The notes under the pieces: model-generated
The model's database searches: none
Seen by the model: the letters and a program-made list of their open reading frames with translations, nothing else
What the model was told of the DNA's origin: nothing
Source of the DNA: Ensifer sp. IC3342
Lineage (GTDB): Bacteria; Pseudomonadota; Alphaproteobacteria; Rhizobiales; Rhizobiaceae
Direction of reading: 5' to 3'
Assembly: GCF_020193655.1 (NCBI RefSeq)
Contig: NZ_JADYVE010000012.1
Location: 1 to 64,000 of the forward strand
Length of the DNA stretch: 64,000 nucleotides
Program-made: the position numbers and the translations under genes
Shown here: piece after piece, positions 60,019 through 64,000 of the stretch
How the letters are laid out: each line of letters opens with the position of its first letter
Numbering within the stretch: the stretch's first letter is position 1

Positions 60019-60246
60019 CCGCAATTCGTCGATCCCACACGGGGCGCGCTGCATTGGCAGATCCTCATCCTCGGCCTCACCTTCATGGGGCTAGGCATCA
60101 TGAGCGATGCGGTATTCGCGCTAGTAGCTGGTACCGCCGGCGATTTCCTTCGCCGCAGCCGGCGCTTTCAGCAATTTCTGCGCTGGTTCTCCGGTACCTC
60201 GTTCATCGGCCTTGGGGCAACCGCAGCATTGGCGACGAATAAGTAA
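60019..60246 (+). pseudogene. LysE-family transporter, C-terminal fragment
   Basis: LPQFVDPTRGALHWQILILG, then LTFMGLGIMSDAVFALVAGT, then LRRSRRFQQFLRWFSGTSFI and GLGATAALATNK with a stop at 60244-60246. This is the last third of a LysE/RhtB amino-acid exporter. No start or N-terminal part exists upstream; the sequence switches to the truncated ATPase gene on the opposite strand. It is a remnant at a rearrangement junction. Confidence 0.85.
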
Positions 60247-60544
60247 TCGACCTGGTTTCTAGGGCCGAGGTCATACCGGTTCGCGCTGTGTCTTCGTGCA
60301 CGATCAAAGGCAGATCAGTCAGCAACTCGTGTGAGACCTTTAAGCACGCTCCATGCTCGCGACCCAGATCGCCTGCTTAGGGCAACTTGTCCGACGGGAC
60401 CACACCGAATGGTTGTTCCCCCCATTCCAGGATCAAGGCGGACCGATGGACCGACCCCTCTTCGGAAGCCGGCACTGCATGTCTCGCCTTGAGTGGATAC
60501 GAACCACAGGCCCACCAATAGTTTCGGCGGGAATGTCCGAGCGG
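60247..60544. other. intergenic, nothing recognised
   Basis: A 298-bp stretch between the LysE fragment and the convergent toxin gene. No gene or clear hairpin was seen. Confidence 0.4.
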
Positions 60545-60874
60545 TCAGTGATTGTTCGGCTCCTGCATCCATTGCGGAATGTCTTGCTTGGCATGGAGCA
60601 CGCGCCACACATCGACATGATCTGGCTGCTCGCGATAGAAAATGAGATAGGGATATCGCTTCAGAGAGACACTCCGCAGGTCAGGCAATCCCAATTCGTA
60701 TGCATACCGCAACGATCCGGCCTCAGGATGGTTTGCGATCAAAGCGTACGCCGCTTGAAGTGCGTCGATGAATCCGAGGGCGGCCTCGGTTCCTGCTTCG
60801 CGTGCATAATAGTCAATGGGCGCCTCGACGTCGCTGCGCGCCAACTGCCGCAGGATAATAGTCTTATTATTCAC
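60545..60874 (-). CDS. RelE/ParE-family toxin
   Basis: A 109-residue toxin of the RelE/ParE superfamily. ARSDVEAPIDYYAREAGTEA starts the helical hairpin, FIDALQAAYALIANHPEAGS the second helix and turn, and LRSVSLKRYPYLIFYREQPD with HVDVWRVLHAKQDI the conserved beta sheet. The Lys/Arg-Tyr-rich sheet fits ParE, which poisons DNA gyrase, but gyrase and ribosome targets cannot be told apart here. The GTG start overlaps the antitoxin stop (GTGA), the usual antitoxin-first order. Confidence 0.88.
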   Translation of the reverse strand: MNNKTIILRQLARSDVEAPIDYYAREAGTEAALGFIDALQAAYALIANHPEAGSLRYAYELGLPDLRSVSLKRYPYLIFYREQPDHVDVWRVLHAKQDIPQWMQEPNNH

Positions 60875-61110
60875 TTGGTGTGCTGACCACGAACTCGATC
60901 GCGCAGACTGGTGAAATATTCCGCGTCGACCGGCTCAGTTCGTGCGGACGAGGCTCCGTCAAGCAACAACCTGCGTAACGCGAGGCGATCCTGATCTCGA
61001 CGTATCAACTCCCGAATATACTCACTGCTTGTCCCATAACCCCGTCCGGCGACTTGCTCATCGACGAAGCTCTTAAGATGGTCCGGCAGGGAAATGTTCA
61101 TTGTGCCCAT
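60871..61110 (-). CDS. ParD-like RHH antitoxin
   Basis: A 79-residue antitoxin. MGTMNISLPDHLKSFVDEQV starts a ribbon-helix-helix, followed by GTSSEYIRELIRRDQ; the C-terminal RTEPVDAEYFTSLRDRVRG is the toxin-binding tail. It likely neutralises the adjacent toxin and represses the operon. The ATG at 61110 was chosen because family proteins begin Met-x-x-(M/I)-NISLP; in-frame codons further up read into non-family sequence. Its stop overlaps the toxin GTG start. Confidence 0.88.
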   Translation of the reverse strand: MGTMNISLPDHLKSFVDEQVAGRGYGTSSEYIRELIRRDQDRLALRRLLLDGASSARTEPVDAEYFTSLRDRVRGQHTK

Positions 61111-61391
61111 GCAAGTGACCATACCGGCCTTGGCAAAAATTGGCAAGACCGCTCGCTTCTCTTGAACCACGAGACCGACGCCGCGATGCCGAATCGCGGC
61201 ATGGCAGCAGGTTCCTGTTGATACATTATGCGACCTTCCGAGCGCAAAACGGTGACCGTGGTCCAGCGTTCGCGCCCAAACTCGACACCGCGGATGCCGC
61301 ACCGAGTGCGGTTTTCTGCGAATTGACAGCACTCCAGTGCCGGCCATCGGAAACGGCGGTAAAATGCAGCAGTGGAAGGGAGGGCCCGGTC
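61111..61391. other. intergenic, divergent promoter region
   Basis: A 281-bp stretch upstream of the toxin-antitoxin operon. The promoter should be here; no clear inverted repeat was identified by eye. Confidence 0.35.
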
Positions 61392-61514
61392 ATGAGGTGG
61401 CCCGACAAGGGCGTTCGCCGGCGTTACTGGGAGAGGGTCGGCCGTGAGATGTTCTTGGCGGTCATGATCGCGATCCCCATCGCCATGCTGGTGTACATCG
61501 TCCTGCATCTGTAG
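61392..61514 (+). CDS. small membrane protein (40 residues)
   Basis: ATG at 61392 follows GGAGGGCCCGGTC, a good ribosome binding site. The product begins MRWPDKGVRRRYWERVGREM and ends with one membrane helix (FLAVMIAIPIAMLVYIVLHL). The positive-inside N terminus and single helix are like many small bacterial membrane proteins. The family is not known. A longer in-frame ORF upstream is probably not coding. Confidence 0.45.
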   Translation: MRWPDKGVRRRYWERVGREMFLAVMIAIPIAMLVYIVLHL

Positions 61515-61918
61515 CTGTCCTGGATTTGCGGTCCTCTTCACCCGCATCAAACCGACTCAATACCCAGCAGGCAATTGTGCCGGCCAATGCTGGCATCGCG
61601 GTGCGCCGGCCATGTTTCTCGGACGCGCTTCCAGCCCATGCCAAGCGCTTGTAAACGCTGCAAAACACGCATGTTTATGGGCGGATATTAGTTAAGTCCA
61701 GAACCGCCGCGGTGCGCTCTTTGACGTCGACGTCAATCCGCGTCTGGACAGGTGCCGTTGAGGTCATATGCGAGTCTGTCTTTGCGAATGGTCAGCGCAT
61801 GACAAATCCAAGGACCACCGCATGCTATCGGCTCCCAAATCGGAAACGTCAATGTGTCGGAATATTCTTTTGAAGCATCAATAGAGAGGTGCTAGGCTTC
61901 GAATATAAGGGCCAGAGC
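61515..61918. other. intergenic, nothing recognised
   Basis: A 404-bp stretch between the small membrane gene and the XRE gene. It presumably contains the promoter of the XRE-hyfB operon; no motif was identified. Confidence 0.4.
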
Positions 61919-62260
61919 ATGACAAGCGATGGTTGGGTTGTGATCACTGCTGCTCAATTGCGGGCCGCCAGGGCCCTTCTCGGGATCGACCAGCGTCAGC
62001 TCGCTGAACTGGCCGGGATTTCGATCCCGACCATCCAGCGCATGGAGGCAAGCCCCGATGTGGTCCGCGGCAACGTGGACACGCTGATGCGGCTGCTGGC
62101 TGCGCTCGATACCGCCGGCCTCGAATTGATCAATGAAGGAACTGTGAGCGAGAACGGTGGGCGCGGGGTGCGGCTGAAGGCCGCCGCCGGCGCCACGCCC
62201 CTCCAGCGCCAAACCTCCAAGCCCGCCGGAAGCGGACGCGGCGCGAGGGCCCGCCCATGA
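61919..62260 (+). CDS. XRE-family transcriptional regulator
   Basis: A 113-residue protein. ITAAQLRAARALLGIDQRQL starts the helix-turn-helix, AELAGISIPTIQRMEASPDV continues it, and MRLLAALDTAGLELINEG completes the domain. The rest is a low-complexity Ala/Gly/Arg tail. ATG at 61919 has AAGG upstream; a GTG at 61889 is an alternative. Its stop overlaps the hyfB start (ATGA), so it may control the hydrogenase-4-type operon that begins here. Confidence 0.85.
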   Translation: MTSDGWVVITAAQLRAARALLGIDQRQLAELAGISIPTIQRMEASPDVVRGNVDTLMRLLAALDTAGLELINEGTVSENGGRGVRLKAAAGATPLQRQTSKPAGSGRGARARP

Positions 62261-64000
62261 CGCCGGTCCTTGTATTGCTGCTGTGTGTGCTGGCTTTCCT
62301 AGCGACGGCGGTTTTGGCGATCTTCATCGCGCGAGCGAACCAGTCGACCTCGATCATTTACGGCATAAGCCTTGCCATCTCGGCTATCGCCTTTGCGACC
62401 GCGCTCACGCAGCTTTTCGCAGCCGCCTCTCCTGCCATCCCCTCGGCCCTCGTGCTGCCTCTCGGTCTGCCATGGCTTGGCGCCCATTTCCGCATCGACG
62501 CGCTTGCCGCATTCTTCCTCGCGGTCGTCGATCTCGGCGGCGTCCTTGCCGGCCTCTACGGGCTCGGTTACGGCCGACACGAGCACGCGCCGCAGCGAGT
62601 GTTGCCATTCTTCCCGGCCTTTCTCGCCGGCATGAATCTCGTCATCCTGGCGGATGACGCCTTCACCTTCTTGCTCTCCTGGGAATTCATGTCGCTCGCC
62701 TCCTGGGCGCTGGTGATGTCGCACCACCGCGAAGCCGACAACCGGGGCGCAGGCTATCTCTACATCGTCATGGCGAGCTTCGGCACGCTGAGCCTGCTGC
62801 TCGCCTTCGGTCTCCTTGCAGGCCCCGCCGGCAGCTACGATTTCGCCGCCATCCGCGCTGCCGAACACACCCCCTCCACGGCCGCGGTCACGCTTATCCT
62901 TCTGCTCCTTGGCGCCGGCTCCAAGGCCGGGCTCGTTCCCTTGCATGTCTGGCTGCCATTGGCCCATCCGGCGGCACCGAGCCATGTCTCCGCCCTCATG
63001 AGCGGAGTCATGACCAAGGTCGCGGTCTATGGGTTCATCCGGGTCATCTTCGATCTACTCGGTGCGCCGACATGGTGGTCAAGCATGGTCGTGCTCGCCT
63101 TCGGCGCCGGCACCGCGGTGATGGGCATCCTGCACGCGCTGATGGAGAAGGATCTGAAGCGGCTGCTCGCCTACAGCACGATCGAGAACATCGGCGTCAT
63201 ATTCGTTAGCCTCGGACTTGCGCTCGCCTTTGCGGCGAACGGCATGGATCTCGCTGCTGCATTGGCGCTGACGGCGGCGCTGTTCCACGTCCTCAACCAC
63301 TCGTTCTTCAAGGGCCTCCTGTTCTTCGGCGCGGGCGCCGTGCTGAGCGCAACGGGCGAACGCAACATGGAAAAGCTCGGCGGCCTCATCCACAAAATGC
63401 CCTTCACCAGCTTCGCTTTCCTTGTCGGCTGCGTGGCAATCTCCGCCCTGCCGCCGCTCAACGGTTTCGCTTCTGAATGGCTGGCCTTCCAGGCGATCCT
63501 GCAAAGCCCGGAACTGCCGCAATGGGGATTGAAGATCATGGTACCGGCGGTGGGCGGTATGCTGGCGCTCTCGGCGGCGCTTGCCGCCGCGTGCTTCGTC
63601 AAGGTTTTCGGCGTCACCTTCCTCGGCCGCCCGCGAACGCCCGTGGCCGTTGAGGCGCAGGAAGTCGACCGCTTCTCGCTTGCCGCGATGTTCGTGCTCA
63701 CGGCATTCTGCCTCCTTGCCGGCATCCTGCCCGGGCTCATCATCGACAGCCTCGCGCCGGTAACGCTCTCGCTGGTCGGTGGTCAGATGCCGGCGCAGGC
63801 GAGCGTGCCGTGGCTGTCGATCGTGCCGATCGCCGAGAGCCGCAGTTCGTATAACGGGCTGCTCGTTTTCCTGTTCACCGTCTTCTCGGCGTCGTTCACC
63901 GCATACCTCGTCCATCGTTTCGCCTCGCGCAAGCTGCGCCGCGCACCTGCTTGGGACTGTGGCTTTCCGCTGGCCGATCCCGCGACGCAATATACGGCCG
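62257..64000 (+). CDS. hyfB: hydrogenase-4 subunit B / proton-translocating NADH-dehydrogenase-like protein (partial)
   Basis: Open to the window end: 581 codons visible of a family length near 670. It is a NuoL/NuoM/MrpA-type membrane protein with many helices. Visible blocks include NLVILADDAFTFLLSWEFMS, AGSKAGLVPLHVWLPLAHPA, APSHVSALMSGVMTKVAVYG, KDLKRLLAYSTIENIGVIFV, HVLNHSFFKGLLFFGAGAVL and WDCGF near the end. The conserved Glu in SWEFMS and the Lys residues in GSKAG, MTKVA and LKRLL are those used for proton movement in relatives. In hydrogenase-4 clusters it is the first membrane subunit. The remaining genes lie outside the window. Confidence 0.93.
   Translation, partial: MTPVLVLLLCVLAFLATAVLAIFIARANQSTSIIYGISLAISAIAFATALTQLFAAASPAIPSALVLPLGLPWLGAHFRIDALAAFFLAVVDLGGVLAGLYGLGYGRHEHAPQRVLPFFPAFLAGMNLVILADDAFTFLLSWEFMSLASWALVMSHHREADNRGAGYLYIVMASFGTLSLLLAFGLLAGPAGSYDFAAIRAAEHTPSTAAVTLILLLLGAGSKAGLVPLHVWLPLAHPAAPSHVSALMSGVMTKVAVYGFIRVIFDLLGAPTWWSSMVVLAFGAGTAVMGILHALMEKDLKRLLAYSTIENIGVIFVSLGLALAFAANGMDLAAALALTAALFHVLNHSFFKGLLFFGAGAVLSATGERNMEKLGGLIHKMPFTSFAFLVGCVAISALPPLNGFASEWLAFQAILQSPELPQWGLKIMVPAVGGMLALSAALAAACFVKVFGVTFLGRPRTPVAVEAQEVDRFSLAAMFVLTAFCLLAGILPGLIIDSLAPVTLSLVGGQMPAQASVPWLSIVPIAESRSSYNGLLVFLFTVFSASFTAYLVHRFASRKLRRAPAWDCGFPLADPATQYTA

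Noticed and set aside
62299-63990. Long minus-strand frames opposite the end of the window
   Set aside because: They are antisense to hyfB and are Glu/Arg/His-rich low-complexity translations.
1-64000. CRISPR array, tRNA or rRNA genes
   Set aside because: No regularly spaced direct repeats, cloverleaf patterns or ribosomal RNA blocks were noticed anywhere in the window by eye.

Overview
The window looks like a high-GC alphaproteobacterial replicon from the Rhizobiales, most like Sinorhizobium/Ensifer, Rhizobium or Mesorhizobium. The basis is the gene content: ExoY/ExoP/ExoF/ExoQ-type exopolysaccharide proteins, an ExoX/SyrA-like small membrane protein, several class III cyclases with TolB-like and TPR modules, a YedK-type peptidase next to a DUF4334 protein, and a HyfB-type hydrogenase-4 subunit. 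The assignment rests on protein recognition by eye; no database search was run. Gene decay, an IS-derived element and accessory genes suggest a megaplasmid, chromid or flexible chromosomal region.

Layout. 0-13 kb: housekeeping and accessory genes (YedK/DUF4334 pair, cyclase-TolB-TPR protein, SHOCT protein, SDR, hydrolase, TetR-MFS pair, amidase, ABM monooxygenase, DUF6130), with a small IS-derived element at 5.1-5.3 kb. 13.7-22.7 kb: signalling proteins, namely a SAM-cyclase-ATPase-TPR giant, a membrane cyclase-TolB-TPR protein, an ankyrin/YHS pair and a LuxR-TolB-TPR regulator behind a palindrome. 22.7-24.6 kb: a decayed EamA transporter and a DUF1194 protein. 24.6-51.6 kb: a large exopolysaccharide locus. 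51.6-60.3 kb: a decay zone with a pentapeptide pseudogene, a DUF1016 pseudogene fused to an ABC ATPase fragment, and a truncated ATPase regulator head-to-head with a LysE fragment, interspersed with intact MacB-like permease, MarR/haloalkane dehalogenase and DUF6647 genes. 60.5-64 kb: a ParDE-type toxin-antitoxin pair, then an XRE regulator coupled to hyfB, which runs off the end.

How the exopolysaccharide genes fit together. ManC and a phosphomannomutase supply GDP-mannose and GalE supplies UDP-galactose. An ExoY-like transferase starts the lipid-linked unit and GT2, GT4, GT8 and other glycosyltransferases extend it. A Wzx-like flippase, an ExoQ-like polymerase, an ExoP-like co-polymerase and an ExoF-like export protein polymerise and export it; a GH16 glycanase probably trims it. 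A Crp/Fnr-type regulator sits in the middle. A near-identical 66-bp block with the palindrome TGACC-N2-GGTCA lies in front of both the ExoY operon and a divergent GDPD-HAD-nucleotidyltransferase-GT2-galE operon; a third copy of the core lies upstream of the phosphomannomutase gene. The least explained part is that GDPD-HAD-nucleotidyltransferase operon, which may make and attach an unusual activated, possibly phosphorylated, substituent.
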